DNA of 64,000 bases, taken from positions 95,066-159,065 of the forward strand of contig NZ_FOMH01000004.1 in assembly GCF_900112575.1 (NCBI RefSeq), given 5' to 3'. This document shows positions 1-8,130 of the stretch, in pieces (within the stretch, counting starts at the first letter, position 1; each line of letters begins with the position of its first letter). The translations under genes were made by a program, and so were the position numbers. A model generated the notes under the pieces. It made no database searches, was not told the origin of the DNA, and saw only the letters and a list, made by a program, of their open reading frames with translations. This stretch comes from Flavobacterium phragmitis. Lineage in GTDB: Bacteria; Bacteroidota; Bacteroidia; Flavobacteriales; Flavobacteriaceae.

Positions 1-56
1 AGAATCTCAGAATCTCAGAATCTCAGAATCTCAGAATCTCAGAATCTCAGAATCTC
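1..56. repeat. 8-bp tandem repeat AGAATCTC, seven copies, cut by window edge
   Basis: Seven perfect copies of AGAATCTC run from the first base, so the array may extend further left. Read on the other strand the unit is GAGATTCT. Degenerate 8-bp-period arrays of the same kind occur at 11341-11371, 52957-53016 and 53181-53213. Confidence 0.95.
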
Positions 57-93
57 AAAAAAAAATCAATAATCTAAAATCTAAAATTTCTAA

Positions 94-477
94 ATGGGTG
101 CTTTTGTAATTAGCAAACGATTTAATGATGAATATAAGTTTACGTTTACTTCTCGAAAGGGGAAAGTGATATTTACAAGTTTGAGTTATGAATTAAGGTT
201 TGAATGCGAGGAAGATATTGAGAAATTTAAAGTAAATATTGATCAGGCGAAATTTTTGAAATTTAAAGGCTCTGGAGGGAAGTATTTCTTTAAATTGATG
301 CTTGGGGATGTTCACTTTGCTACGAGTCGAAAATATAGTACTGAATTGCTTTTGCAAAAAGGAATAAAAGAAATTGTGACGTATTCTCCCAAGTCGGAGA
401 TTTTGGATTTTTCTTCGAGTGAATCGATTTTTGGTGATGAAGAGTTTGAAGAGGAAATGGAAGAAGCTGCGGAGTGA
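94..477 (+). CDS. YegP-like DUF1508 domain protein
   Basis: This 127-residue soluble protein has two tandem copies of a short beta-rich unit. The first starts at about residue 1 with a FxxSKR...YKFTFTSRKGKVIFTS pattern. The second, from about residue 57, reads GSGGKYFFKLMLGDVHFATS. That layout matches the YegP/DUF1508 family, whose biochemical role is not established. The C-terminus (about residues 105-127) is strongly acidic and probably disordered. There is no signal peptide, so a cytoplasmic location is likely. The ATG follows an AT-rich stretch directly after the tandem repeat, and a strong terminator follows the stop codon, so the gene is probably monocistronic. Confidence 0.75.
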   Translation: MGAFVISKRFNDEYKFTFTSRKGKVIFTSLSYELRFECEEDIEKFKVNIDQAKFLKFKGSGGKYFFKLMLGDVHFATSRKYSTELLLQKGIKEIVTYSPKSEILDFSSSESIFGDEEFEEEMEEAAE

Positions 478-492
478 AAAAAGACAGGTAAT

Positions 493-529
493 AAAAAAAG
501 CGTTTGTAAATACAGACGCTTTTTTTATT
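493..529 (+). terminator. Rho-independent terminator after the YegP-like gene
   Basis: An A-flanked stem (AAAAAAGCGT pairing with ACGCTTTTTT) around a short loop is followed by a T-run. It lies about 20 nt after the stop codon at 477. Confidence 0.85.
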
Positions 530-564
530 TGTTATGGATTAATGGAAGGGTTAATCGCATAAAA

Positions 565-592
565 AAAAAACCATCTTAAAAGATGGTTTTAA
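565..592 (-). terminator. Terminator for the Ala-rich lipoprotein
   Basis: AAAACCATCTT pairs with AAGATGGTTTT around a 2-nt loop. On the minus strand the hairpin ends in a T-run (the A-run at 561-570), directly downstream of the gene at 616-831. Confidence 0.85.
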
Positions 593-615
593 AATCGTTA
601 GAACTTAGGTTCTAA

Positions 616-831
616 TTATTTTTTTACTTCTTCTACTTTAGCAGCAGCAGAATCAACTTTAGCAGCAGCAGAATCAACAGTTGCAGCAGCAGAATCAACA
701 ACAGCAGCAGCAGAATCAACAGTTACAGCAGTAGAATCTACAGCAGCTTCTGTAGCAGCAGCGTCAGCTTTTTTACAAGATACAACAGTTAAAACAGCAA
801 CAACAGCTAAACTTAAAAATACTTTTTTCAT
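616..831 (-). CDS. Small Ala-rich repetitive lipoprotein
   Basis: This 71-residue protein has a signal peptide of about 18 residues ending in the lipobox VVSC, so it is probably a lipoprotein. The mature part is almost entirely a VDSAAA repeat in about five degenerate copies. At DNA level this is an 18-bp tandem repeat of the type GCAGCAGCAGAATCAAC. The repeat predicts an amphipathic helix or coiled coil. The signal sequence (MKKVFLSLAVVAVL) resembles that of the lipoprotein at 53973-54338, which also has Ala/Lys-rich helical repeats. A terminator follows. A TATCTTTG promoter box lies upstream at 869-876. No function is known to me. Confidence 0.75.
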   Translation of the reverse strand: MKKVFLSLAVVAVLTVVSCKKADAAATEAAVDSTAVTVDSAAAVVDSAAATVDSAAAKVDSAAAKVEEVKK

Positions 832-868
832 CTTACTTTATTATAAAAGGTTAATTATTAATTCGTGG

Positions 869-876
869 CAAAGATA
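869..876 (-). promoter_or_regulatory. Promoter -7 box TATCTTTG for the Ala-rich lipoprotein
   Basis: The minus strand reads TATCTTTG, an exact match to the Bacteroidota TAnnTTTG consensus. It lies 38 nt before the start codon. I see no clear TTG -33 element. Confidence 0.55.
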
Positions 877-1170
877 TAAATTTTTTAATACGTAAAATAT
901 TTTTTCACTTTTTTTTTAAAATATTTTCCTTACTCACGATTATCTTATTTATCAAATAATATGCCAAAATAAAGAAAATAATTTATATTGTTGTATGTTT
1001 TGTGTAAATTATTTTTTGTTGAAAATTCTATCGTTGTTTTGGCTCTTTTAATTGGATTTGTTGTGGTTTATTTTGTTTTTTAAGCGTTTTTGTAAACAAT
1101 CATGTTTTCTGAAAACCGGTTTTAATCAGTTTAATTTTCATAAAAATGTCTTCGATTGCTTTGTAATTTA
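877..1170. other. AT-rich gap upstream of the lipoprotein
   Basis: About 290 bases between the lipoprotein promoter and the end of waaA hold no convincing ORF. A 12-bp palindrome, AAAACCGGTTTT, at about 1115-1126 is the only symmetric feature I noticed. Confidence 0.5.
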
Positions 1171-2412
1171 CTATTGGATAGTGTGTAAAACGTTTTTTAA
1201 TATGGTTTCAGTTGCTCCTTTGTTGCTTTGAATGAACGATTTGCAAATTTCACTTTTCTCTTTAAAGAAAGAATTGTCGGAGAGTAATTTGTCAAAAATT
1301 GCTTTTAATTCATTTGTATTGGAGATAACAGTGCATCCTTCTAATTCTACCAGCGAAACTGCCTCGGCAAAATTGGCATAATTTGGACCAATTACAATTG
1401 GAATTCCAAAGGTTGCGGGTTCTAAGATATTATGGATTCCTGGATTTCCAAATCCGCCCCCAACATAAGCAATTGTCCCATAGCTGTAGATTTTGGTTAA
1501 AATTCCAATAGTATCAATTATAAAGACATTGTACTTAGATAAATCTTTGTTTTCTTTTTCTGAAAATAAAATGGCTGGTTTTTTAAGCTGTGATTTAAGA
1601 TTTGAAATCTGATCGGCTTTAATGTTGTGCGGTGCAATGATGAATTTTACATTCTCGGGCGCTTGATTGATGTATTCAGCAATTAAAACTTCATCTTTTG
1701 GCCAAGAACTTCCAATTACAATAGTTTGTTGATTGTTTTTAAAATTTTCGACATAATCAAGAGAATTATCTCTTTCTAAAATTGCGGCAACTCTGTCAAA
1801 ACGAGTATCGCCAGAAACAATTACATTGTTAAAGCCTATAGCCTCAATTTTTTGTTTCGAACTTTCATTCTGAACAAAGAAATAAGTAAAAGCTTTTAAA
1901 GCATTTCGATAAAATCCACCGTACCATTTAAAAAACATTTGGTTGTCTCTGAAAATTCCGGAAATTAAAAAAGTTGGGGTTTTGCTTTTTTCGAGCTCCT
2001 TCAAATAGTTGAGCCAAAATTCATATTTGATAAAAAATGCAAATTCTGGATGTACTAATTTTAAAAAACGTTTGGCATTGCTTTTAGTGTCAAGAGGAAG
2101 GTAGATTGTAACATCGGCAACTGTATTGTTTTTACGCACTTCGTATCCAGATGGAGAAAAAAAGGTTACAATTATTTTGTGAGAAGGGAATTTTTCTTTG
2201 ATTTTTTCTATAACAGGAAGCCCTTGTTCGTATTCGCCAAGTGAAGCAGAGTGGAACCAAATGGTTTTGTCTTCTGTTTTGATTTTTTCTTCCAAAATCA
2301 AAAAGACGTTTTTTCTGCCTTCAATAAAAAGCTTAATTTTCGGACTAAATAGTGCTATTATTCTTAAGAAAAATCCTGCGAGGTATAGGGTTACGTTGTA
2401 TAAAAAAAGCAT
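1171..2412 (-). CDS. waaA: 3-deoxy-D-manno-octulosonic acid (Kdo) transferase
   Basis: This enzyme adds Kdo from CMP-Kdo to lipid A precursors at the inner face of the inner membrane. The 413-residue length is normal. The N-terminus has a membrane-anchor segment (residues 1-24) followed by the family's WFHSASLGEYEQ motif with Glu60, the expected catalytic base. A GT-B fold C-terminal half contains GGGFGNPGIHNILEPATFG, the nucleotide-sugar binding region. It stands alone on the minus strand, divergent from a sugar aminotransferase and galE, a context that fits surface-glycan synthesis. Recognition rests on these motifs and the overall sequence. Confidence 0.93.
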   Translation of the reverse strand: MLFLYNVTLYLAGFFLRIIALFSPKIKLFIEGRKNVFLILEEKIKTEDKTIWFHSASLGEYEQGLPVIEKIKEKFPSHKIIVTFFSPSGYEVRKNNTVADVTIYLPLDTKSNAKRFLKLVHPEFAFFIKYEFWLNYLKELEKSKTPTFLISGIFRDNQMFFKWYGGFYRNALKAFTYFFVQNESSKQKIEAIGFNNVIVSGDTRFDRVAAILERDNSLDYVENFKNNQQTIVIGSSWPKDEVLIAEYINQAPENVKFIIAPHNIKADQISNLKSQLKKPAILFSEKENKDLSKYNVFIIDTIGILTKIYSYGTIAYVGGGFGNPGIHNILEPATFGIPIVIGPNYANFAEAVSLVELEGCTVISNTNELKAIFDKLLSDNSFFKEKSEICKSFIQSNKGATETILKNVLHTIQ

Positions 2413-2548
2413 GTGATTTTTTTTGCAGCTAAATTACATTTCTTTCGACTATTTTCATTGGTTTGAAGCTATTAATAACTATTTTTGTTCCTCCTTTTAG
2501 AGATTTCTATCCAAAATAGAGTCTTTAAGTTTTAAACATTATTCAAAA

Positions 2549-3682
2549 ATGAAAAAAATACAAATGGTTGACTTAAAGAGTCAATACGAAAAAATAAAAT
2601 CTACCGTAGACGCTTCAATTCAAGAAGTTTTAGATACTAATACTTATATTAACGGACCTTTAGTTCATCAGTTTCAAAAAAATCTTGAACACTATTTGGG
2701 AGTAAAACATGTTATCCCTTGCGCAAATGGTACCGATGCTTTGCAGATTGCCATGATGGGATTGGATTTGAAGCCAGGTGATGAGGTTATTACAGCCGAT
2801 TTTACTTTTGCGGCTACAGTTGAGGTAATTGCCTTGTTGCAATTGACTCCTGTTTTGGTTGATGTTGATTTACATAATATGAACATTGATATTGAAGCAG
2901 TAAAAAAAGCTATTACACCAAAAACAAAAGCAATTGTTCCAGTTCATTTATTTGGACGTGCCGCAAACATGGATGCGATTATGGAAATTGCCGCTGAGCA
3001 TAATTTATATGTAATCGAAGATAATGCACAAGCAATTGGTGCGGATTATGTTTCTAAATCTGGTGCAAAAACAAAAGTTGGTGTAATTGGGCATGTTGCG
3101 GCAACTTCATTCTTTCCTTCTAAAAACTTAGGGTGTTATGGAGATGGAGGAGCAATTTTTACAAATGATGATAAATTGGCTCACATCATCCGCGGAATCG
3201 TAAATCACGGAATGTACGAGCGTTACCATCATGATGTTGTGGGGGTAAATTCCCGTTTAGATAGTATTCAGGCTGGAGTTTTAAATGCAAAACTTCCTCT
3301 TTTAGATGAGTATAATGCGGCGCGCCGTTTGGCTGCAACTAAATACAATGCAGCTTTTGCTGGAAATGCAAAAATTATTACGCCAGATTTTGATGCAAAC
3401 GAAAATGATCATGTTTTTCATCAGTATGTGTTAAGAATTTTAGATGCTGATAGAAATGCTTTAATGCAGCATTTGCTGGATAAAGGAATTCCTTGTGCGA
3501 TTTATTATCCAATTCCGTTGCACTCTCAAAAAGCATATCTAGATCCTCGTTACAAAGAAGATCAGTTTCCTGTTACCAATAAATTAGTCCAGGAAGTAAT
3601 CGCTTTGCCAATGCATACTGAGCTTGATGATGAGCAGATTAAATTTATAACTGATTCTGTTTTAGAATTTTTAAATAAATAA
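2549..3682 (+). CDS. DegT/DnrJ/EryC1/StrS sugar aminotransferase
   Basis: This is a PLP-dependent aminotransferase of the type that installs amino groups on nucleotide-linked keto-sugars for surface polysaccharides. The 377-residue length is usual. Diagnostic features are the N-terminal MVDLKSQY, the PLP-phosphate region CANGTDAL (58-65), the cofactor-contacting EDNAQAIGA (157-165), and the Schiff-base lysine Lys192 in FFPSKNLGCYGDGG. The family covers many substrates, so the specific sugar cannot be named; WbpE-like UDP-3-keto-hexuronate aminotransferases are close in pattern. Four bases separate it from the next gene, and galE follows, so these three genes probably form an operon. Confidence 0.88.
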   Translation: MKKIQMVDLKSQYEKIKSTVDASIQEVLDTNTYINGPLVHQFQKNLEHYLGVKHVIPCANGTDALQIAMMGLDLKPGDEVITADFTFAATVEVIALLQLTPVLVDVDLHNMNIDIEAVKKAITPKTKAIVPVHLFGRAANMDAIMEIAAEHNLYVIEDNAQAIGADYVSKSGAKTKVGVIGHVAATSFFPSKNLGCYGDGGAIFTNDDKLAHIIRGIVNHGMYERYHHDVVGVNSRLDSIQAGVLNAKLPLLDEYNAARRLAATKYNAAFAGNAKIITPDFDANENDHVFHQYVLRILDADRNALMQHLLDKGIPCAIYYPIPLHSQKAYLDPRYKEDQFPVTNKLVQEVIALPMHTELDDEQIKFITDSVLEFLNK

Positions 3683-3686
3683 AACT

Positions 3687-4127
3687 ATGAAAAGAGCTGG
3701 TCTTTTAGTTTTGATGTTATTTCTTCAGTTTTCGGTTTTGGCTCAAAAAACGAATTCTAAAGAAGAGAACGCTGTGAGTAGTCAAGTGGAAATATTGCGT
3801 CAAGCAATGATTGATGCTGATGGTGCAAAATTAAAAGCTTTAACTTCAGCTCAGTTATCTTACGTTCATTCTAATGGTAATTTTCAAAACCAATCTGAAT
3901 TTATAGATGGAATTGTAAGTGGTAAATCTGATTTTGTGTCAATTGATTTTCAGAATCAGACTATAAATGTTCAGAATGATGTGGCTATAGTTAGACATGT
4001 TTTGTCGGCTCATACCAAAGATGACGGAATAGATAGAGATATTAAAATAGGGATAATGCTAGTTTGGCAAAAGCAAAAAAATAAATGGATTCTTATTGCT
4101 AGGCAGGCTTATAAATTAACTACATAA
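3687..4127 (+). CDS. Exported DUF4440 / NTF2-like protein
   Basis: This 146-residue protein has an N-terminal signal peptide (MKRAGLLVLMLFLQFSVLA, cleavage near AQK). The remainder fits the small NTF2-like cone fold of DUF4440: an N-terminal helix (VEILRQAMIDADGAKLKAL), then alternating strands ending in WQKQKNKWILIARQAYK. Members range from ketosteroid-isomerase-like enzymes to binding proteins, so no reaction can be assigned. The gene lies four bases after the aminotransferase and 14 bases before galE and is probably cotranscribed. Its periplasmic location makes a direct part in nucleotide-sugar synthesis unlikely. Confidence 0.75.
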   Translation: MKRAGLLVLMLFLQFSVLAQKTNSKEENAVSSQVEILRQAMIDADGAKLKALTSAQLSYVHSNGNFQNQSEFIDGIVSGKSDFVSIDFQNQTINVQNDVAIVRHVLSAHTKDDGIDRDIKIGIMLVWQKQKNKWILIARQAYKLTT

Positions 4128-4141
4128 AAAACAACCGCAAA

Positions 4142-5158
4142 ATGAAAGTATTAGTAACAGGAGGACTTGGATTTATTGGATCTCATACTGTAGTCGAATT
4201 GCAAAATGAAGGCTATGAAGTAGTGATAATTGATAATCTTTCCAATTCTTCAGAAGATGTTTTAGGTGGGATTACAGCCATTACAGGAAAAACACCTTTG
4301 TTTGAGAAAATTGATTTAAGAGAAAAAAGTGCCGTTCAGGATTTCTTTAAAAAACATAATGATGTTACTGGAGTAATTCATTTTGCTGCTTCAAAAGCGG
4401 TTGGTGAAAGTGTCGAAAATCCATTGTTGTATTATGAAAACAATATCAACAGTTTAGTGTATTTATTGCAGGAATTGAAAGAAAAACCAGAAGCTAGTTT
4501 TATTTTCAGTTCTTCTTGTACGGTTTACGGACAAGCCGAAAAAATGCCTATTACAGAAGATGCTCCAGTTCAGGTAGCGATGTCTCCTTATGGAAATACA
4601 AAGCAGATTGGAGAAGAAATTATTACAGATACTGCAAAAGTTACCAATATCAGTGCTATTCTATTGCGTTATTTTAATCCGATTGGAGCACACGAATCGG
4701 TTCAAATTGGAGAATTGCCTTTGGGAGTTCCTCAGAATTTAGTTCCGTTTATTACACAAACAGGAGTTGGTTTGCGTCAGGAATTATCTGTTTTTGGAAA
4801 TGATTATCCAACACCAGACGGAACTGCTGTTCGTGATTACATTCACGTAGTGGATTTAGCAAAAGCACACGTAATTGCCTTACAGCGATTATTAAATAAA
4901 AAGAATTTAGCAAAAGTTGAAACTTTCAATTTAGGAACAGGAACGGGAAGTTCTGTTTTAGAAGTGATTCATAGTTTTGAAAAAGTTAGCGATAAAAAAC
5001 TGCCATACAAAATTATGCCTCGACGTGAGGGAGATGTTACAGAAGCTTATGCAAATACAGATAAAGCAAATAATGTCTTAGGATGGAAGGCTGAACTAAG
5101 TTTAGATGAAGCTATGGCTAGTGCTTGGAAATGGGAACAAAAAGTGAGGAATAAATAA
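4142..5158 (+). CDS. galE: UDP-glucose 4-epimerase
   Basis: GalE interconverts UDP-glucose and UDP-galactose in the cytoplasm using bound NAD. The 338-residue protein starts with the Rossmann motif GGLGFIGSH (residues 7-15). It has the SDR catalytic set Ser123-Ser125 in FSSSCTVYG and Tyr150/Lys154 in SPYGNTKQ. The substrate region NLGTGTGSSVLEV and RREGD near the C-terminus are family signatures. It ends the aminotransferase-DUF4440-galE operon, followed by a strong terminator at 5183-5223. The context supports supply of galactose-type precursors for LPS or exopolysaccharide. Confidence 0.95.
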   Translation: MKVLVTGGLGFIGSHTVVELQNEGYEVVIIDNLSNSSEDVLGGITAITGKTPLFEKIDLREKSAVQDFFKKHNDVTGVIHFAASKAVGESVENPLLYYENNINSLVYLLQELKEKPEASFIFSSSCTVYGQAEKMPITEDAPVQVAMSPYGNTKQIGEEIITDTAKVTNISAILLRYFNPIGAHESVQIGELPLGVPQNLVPFITQTGVGLRQELSVFGNDYPTPDGTAVRDYIHVVDLAKAHVIALQRLLNKKNLAKVETFNLGTGTGSSVLEVIHSFEKVSDKKLPYKIMPRREGDVTEAYANTDKANNVLGWKAELSLDEAMASAWKWEQKVRNK

Positions 5159-5182
5159 TTTTTAATAAAATTATAAATTTTT

Positions 5183-5223
5183 AAGATCCCAGATTATAGT
5201 AATATAGTTTGGGATCTTTTTTT
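5183..5223 (+). terminator. Terminator after galE
   Basis: AAGATCCCA (5183-5191) pairs with TGGGATCTT (5210-5218) and is followed by seven Ts. Its position argues against a TTG start at 5209 for the next gene. Confidence 0.85.
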
Positions 5224-5235
5224 AATGGCATTTTT

Positions 5236-6141
5236 ATGAAACAAAATTTAGATTACAAATTAATATTCTCTCTTGCCACTGTTGGAATTATTTGGGGAAC
5301 AACGTTTTTAGGAATCCGTGTTGCGGTTGAAACGATTCCGCCTTGGTTTGTAACTTCAATTCGTCAGGGATTGGCGGGACTAATTATGATGATGATTTTA
5401 TTATTCAAAAAAGAATTAAAATGGATTGGATGGGAAAATTTAAAACACCAGCTTGTACCTTCTATTTTGATGATTGTAGTGGCGAATGGTTTTACAACCG
5501 TTGCAGAACAGACTGTGCCAAGCGGACTAGCGTCGGTAATCAGTGCGATGTCTCCTATACTTATTTTTCTGGGCAGCATTTTGTTTAAACTACAAAAACC
5601 AAGTTTTAAAGGATTTATTGGAGTTATAATAGGATTTTCGGGAGTCGTTTTTATATTTAAAGATGGACTGGGATCTTTTTTAGATGCCGATTACAGAATT
5701 GGAATGATGTTTATGGGATTTGCGATTACTGCTTGGGCGGCTGGAACAATTTACACCAAACTTCATGGGAATAAATCTAAAAATATAGTTCTTAATTTAT
5801 TTTACCAGTTTACAATGGCTTCGTGCATTCAGATTGTTTTGGCATTTATTTTTTCACCTACGATTGATGTGAATTTATGGAGTACTAAAAGTATTTTAGC
5901 AGCATTATATTTGTCGATTTTTGGTTCTGTAATTGCTTTTTTCAGTTATAATTATGCTTTAAAACACGTTACTCCAGTTCAAGTTTCTATTTTGTCCTAC
6001 ATCAATACAGTAATTGCAGTTTTCTTGGGCTGGTTGCTTTTAGATGAAGTAATTACAGTTGATTTTATTATCGCTACAGCTCTTATTATTCTTGGAGTTT
6101 TTATTGTGAATTACAAGAAGAAGGAAAAGAAGACTGTATAA
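5236..6141 (+). CDS. EamA / DMT-family transporter
   Basis: This inner-membrane protein has ten predicted hydrophobic segments in two EamA repeats, as in drug/metabolite exporters of the RhaT/YdcZ type. The first repeat opens with FSLATVGIIWGTTFLGIRV, a typical start. The second repeat ends with PVQVSILSYINTVIAVFLGWLLLDE, the conserved end of EamA domains. The substrate cannot be predicted. I place the start at the ATG at 5236 (MKQNLDYK, 301 residues). An in-frame TTG at 5209 lies inside the galE terminator stem, so it is unlikely. It appears monocistronic. Confidence 0.88.
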   Translation: MKQNLDYKLIFSLATVGIIWGTTFLGIRVAVETIPPWFVTSIRQGLAGLIMMMILLFKKELKWIGWENLKHQLVPSILMIVVANGFTTVAEQTVPSGLASVISAMSPILIFLGSILFKLQKPSFKGFIGVIIGFSGVVFIFKDGLGSFLDADYRIGMMFMGFAITAWAAGTIYTKLHGNKSKNIVLNLFYQFTMASCIQIVLAFIFSPTIDVNLWSTKSILAALYLSIFGSVIAFFSYNYALKHVTPVQVSILSYINTVIAVFLGWLLLDEVITVDFIIATALIILGVFIVNYKKKEKKTV

Positions 6142-6162
6142 ATTTTGATTCGTTTTATTTTG

Positions 6163-6170
6163 TAAATTTG
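6163..6170 (+). promoter_or_regulatory. Promoter -7 box TAAATTTG before the small gene pair
   Basis: An exact TAnnTTTG match lies 23 nt before the ATG at 6194. A TTG at 6145-6147 lies 15 nt upstream, closer than the usual spacing. Confidence 0.45.
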
Positions 6171-6193
6171 TAAGAATTTAAAATGTAGGAATA

Positions 6194-6391
6194 ATGGATT
6201 CGGATAAAGAAAATAAAAAAAAGGACAAGGTTGAAGAGCCAAGAGTAGAATACGAAGTTCAAAAAACAAAATTTAAAGGTATAGATCGTGAAACCTTTGA
6301 TTTTGATACGGAATTTGCAAAAGGATTAACACCTGAAGAGTTTAAAGCTGAAATGTCTAAACGAATAAAAGCTTATCCTTGGAAAAAATAA
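6194..6391 (+). CDS. Small acidic/basic protein, possible antitoxin
   Basis: This 65-residue, highly charged protein starts with a Lys/Glu-rich stretch and has no signal peptide. I do not recognise a domain. The C-terminal helix-like part (TPEEFKAEMSKRIKAYPWKK) resembles the toxin-binding tail of small antitoxins in general form only. Its 3' end overlaps the next ORF by 13 bases in another frame, an arrangement typical of translationally coupled toxin-antitoxin pairs. AGGAATA just before the ATG is a plausible initiation region. The antitoxin call depends on the neighbour. Confidence 0.5.
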   Translation: MDSDKENKKKDKVEEPRVEYEVQKTKFKGIDRETFDFDTEFAKGLTPEEFKAEMSKRIKAYPWKK

Positions 6392-6696
6392 TTTTCGAAA
6401 ATACCGTTCTAGAATATTTTGATAATTTAGTTTACACACTTTTTAAGGAAGAGTATTTTGGTTTTTCTGAATCTGCTCAGAATTATATAGATAAAATAGT
6501 TGGTTTTATTATTTCGAGTATTTCTAGTTTTCCTCATAAGAAAACTCCAAAATCACTTGAATATTTGGGTTTGAATTATGTTTTTTATAAATCTAATGCA
6601 AGAACAACGTGGTATATCTTTTTTGAAAAAAAGAATCAAAATTATCTTATTACTGGAATTCTAAATAATTACAATGAAGAAGCAAAAGAATTATAA
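6379..6696 (+). CDS. RelE/ParE-like small protein, possible toxin
   Basis: The 105-residue product has the size and pattern of the RelE/ParE superfamily: N-terminal helices (SESAQNYIDKIVGFIISSI), a middle PKSLEYLGLNYVFYKS strand segment, and a terminal block, RTTWYIFFEKKNQNYLITGILNN. That last block resembles the strands of ParE-like toxins, where an Arg followed by aromatic strands is common. The start is a TTG at 6379 inside the preceding gene. An internal start is possible, since no ATG lies nearby. Known relatives are ribosome-dependent RNases or gyrase poisons; this sequence cannot tell which applies, or whether it is active. Confidence 0.5.
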   Translation: MEKIIFENTVLEYFDNLVYTLFKEEYFGFSESAQNYIDKIVGFIISSISSFPHKKTPKSLEYLGLNYVFYKSNARTTWYIFFEKKNQNYLITGILNNYNEEAKEL

Positions 6697-6698
6697 AA

Positions 6699-6744
6699 CA
6701 AAATCCTCATAAACCAATTTCAATGTCTATGAGGATTTTTTATA
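6699..6744. terminator. Bidirectional terminator between the gene pair and fabD
   Basis: AAAATCCTCATA pairs with TATGAGGATTTT around a loop of about 16 nt, with a T-run on the plus strand and an A-run on the other side. It lies between convergent genes. Confidence 0.8.
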
Positions 6745-6790
6745 TGTATAGTTTTTTTAACTGAAAACTGAGACCGCGACTGAAAACTAA

Positions 6791-7663
6791 TTAAGCATTA
6801 GCCGTAGCAGCTTCTTTATCAATTTTATTAATCAAACCAGTTAAAACTTTTCCAGGACCAACTTCAGTAAACAAAGTAGCTCCGTCAGCAATCATTTGCT
6901 GTACAGACTGAGTCCATTTTACAGGAGCAGTTAATTGAATAATTAAGTTCTTTTTAATTTCGGCAGCATCAGAAACAGCATTTGCTGTAACGTTTTGATA
7001 TACTGGACAGCTTGGAGTAGAGAAAGTAGTTGCTTCGATTGCAGCAGCCAATTCTTCTCTTGCAGGTTCCATCATTGGAGAGTGGAAAGCACCTCCAACA
7101 GGTAAAATTAAAGCACGTTTTGCTCCCGCAGCTTTCATGGCTTCGCAAGCTTTTTCAACTGCTGAAGTTTCTCCGGAAATAACTAATTGTCCTGGGCAGT
7201 TATAGTTAGCCGCAACCACAACACCATCGATAGAGGCACAAACTTCTTCCACAACATTATCAGCTAAACCTAAAACAGCAGCCATTGTAGATGGAGTGAT
7301 TTCGCAAGCTTTTTGCATTGCTAATGCACGTTGAGAAACTAATTTTAAACCATCTTCAAAAGATAAAGTCCCGTTAGCAACCAAAGCCGAAAATTCGCCT
7401 AATGAATGTCCCGCAACCATTTCCGGTTTGAAATCTTCTAAAGTTTTAGCTAAAATAACAGAGTGTAAAAATACAGCTGGCTGTGTAACTTTAGTTTCTT
7501 TTAGTTCTTCGGCAGTACCTTCAAACATAATATCTGTAATTCTGAAACCTAATATTTCATTAGCTTTTTCGAATAATTCTTTGGCTAAAGCCGAATTTTC
7601 ATAAAGGTCTTTACCCATTCCTGTGAATTGTGCCCCTTGACCTGGAAATACGTATGCTTTCAT
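6791..7663 (-). CDS. fabD: Malonyl-CoA:acyl carrier protein transacylase
   Basis: FabD transfers malonyl from CoA to acyl carrier protein for fatty acid elongation in the cytoplasm. The protein opens with FPGQGAQFTGMG. It carries the nucleophile Ser87 in GHSLGEFSALV and the partner His193 in GGAFHSPMMEPA, plus Gln60-region QPAVF and the C-terminal EVGPGKVLTGLI. At 290 residues it is slightly shorter than the E. coli enzyme (309), which is common in this phylum. A TATTTTTG promoter box lies upstream at 7721-7728. It appears monocistronic. Confidence 0.96.
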   Translation of the reverse strand: MKAYVFPGQGAQFTGMGKDLYENSALAKELFEKANEILGFRITDIMFEGTAEELKETKVTQPAVFLHSVILAKTLEDFKPEMVAGHSLGEFSALVANGTLSFEDGLKLVSQRALAMQKACEITPSTMAAVLGLADNVVEEVCASIDGVVVAANYNCPGQLVISGETSAVEKACEAMKAAGAKRALILPVGGAFHSPMMEPAREELAAAIEATTFSTPSCPVYQNVTANAVSDAAEIKKNLIIQLTAPVKWTQSVQQMIADGATLFTEVGPGKVLTGLINKIDKEAATANA

Positions 7664-7720
7664 TTGTCTAATTTTATTTATACTTTTTTTGGAAATTGAA
7701 AAGTAGTTTCAATTGGACGG

Positions 7721-7728
7721 CAAAAATA
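7721..7728 (-). promoter_or_regulatory. Promoter -7 box TATTTTTG for fabD
   Basis: Exact TAnnTTTG match on the minus strand, 58 nt before the fabD start. No clear -33 element was found. Confidence 0.5.
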
Positions 7729-7736
7729 ATACTTTT

Positions 7737-8099
7737 TTAGCTTGTATAACCCTTAAACATATAAATCCATGCTAATCTTGAAAATCTCAGATTAAAAGGA
7801 GTGAGTAAAGTTATGACAACAGCAATGATAGGAAGGATTCTTAAATCGAAGTTTGTTTCGAAAAAATACTGTGCTATGCAATAGGTTGCAATTCCTTGAG
7901 CCACTGTTAATCCGTAGTTTACATACATCGCGCCAAAGAAATAGCCAGGCTCTTTTTGGAATTTATAATGGCAGTGACTGCAGTATTCATTCATTTTTGG
8001 GAAACTGAAATTAAGAAAGATATTCTTGTCTGTAAAAACTTTTCCTTTATGACAAACAGGACATTCGTTTTTTAAAATATGAGTTAATGCGCTTGACAT
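7737..8099 (-). CDS. DUF983 membrane protein
   Basis: This 120-residue protein has an N-terminal zinc-ribbon-like part with CPVCHKGK (residues 14-21) and a second CSHCHYKF pair near residue 40, then EPGYFFGAMYVNYG. Two hydrophobic segments follow (about residues 62-78 and 86-103), probably membrane helices. That layout is the DUF983 family, often found near cytochrome oxidase assembly genes in Proteobacteria, though not here. The function is not established. It is preceded by a TACCTTTG promoter box at 8123-8130 and is probably monocistronic. Confidence 0.85.
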   Translation of the reverse strand: MSSALTHILKNECPVCHKGKVFTDKNIFLNFSFPKMNEYCSHCHYKFQKEPGYFFGAMYVNYGLTVAQGIATYCIAQYFFETNFDLRILPIIAVVITLLTPFNLRFSRLAWIYMFKGYTS

Positions 8100-8122
8100 G
8101 ATATTGTTAATTTTTGTTTATA

Positions 8123-8130
8123 CAAAGGTA
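8123..8130 (-). promoter_or_regulatory. Promoter -7 box TACCTTTG for the DUF983 gene
   Basis: Exact TAnnTTTG match on the minus strand, 23 nt before the start codon. Confidence 0.55.

Noticed and set aside
1..56. CRISPR-like array
   Set aside because: The 8-bp unit is directly repeated with no spacers.
5209..5235. N-terminal extension of the EamA transporter from a TTG
   Set aside because: The extension is encoded by the right arm of the galE terminator; the ATG at 5236 gives a normal EamA start.
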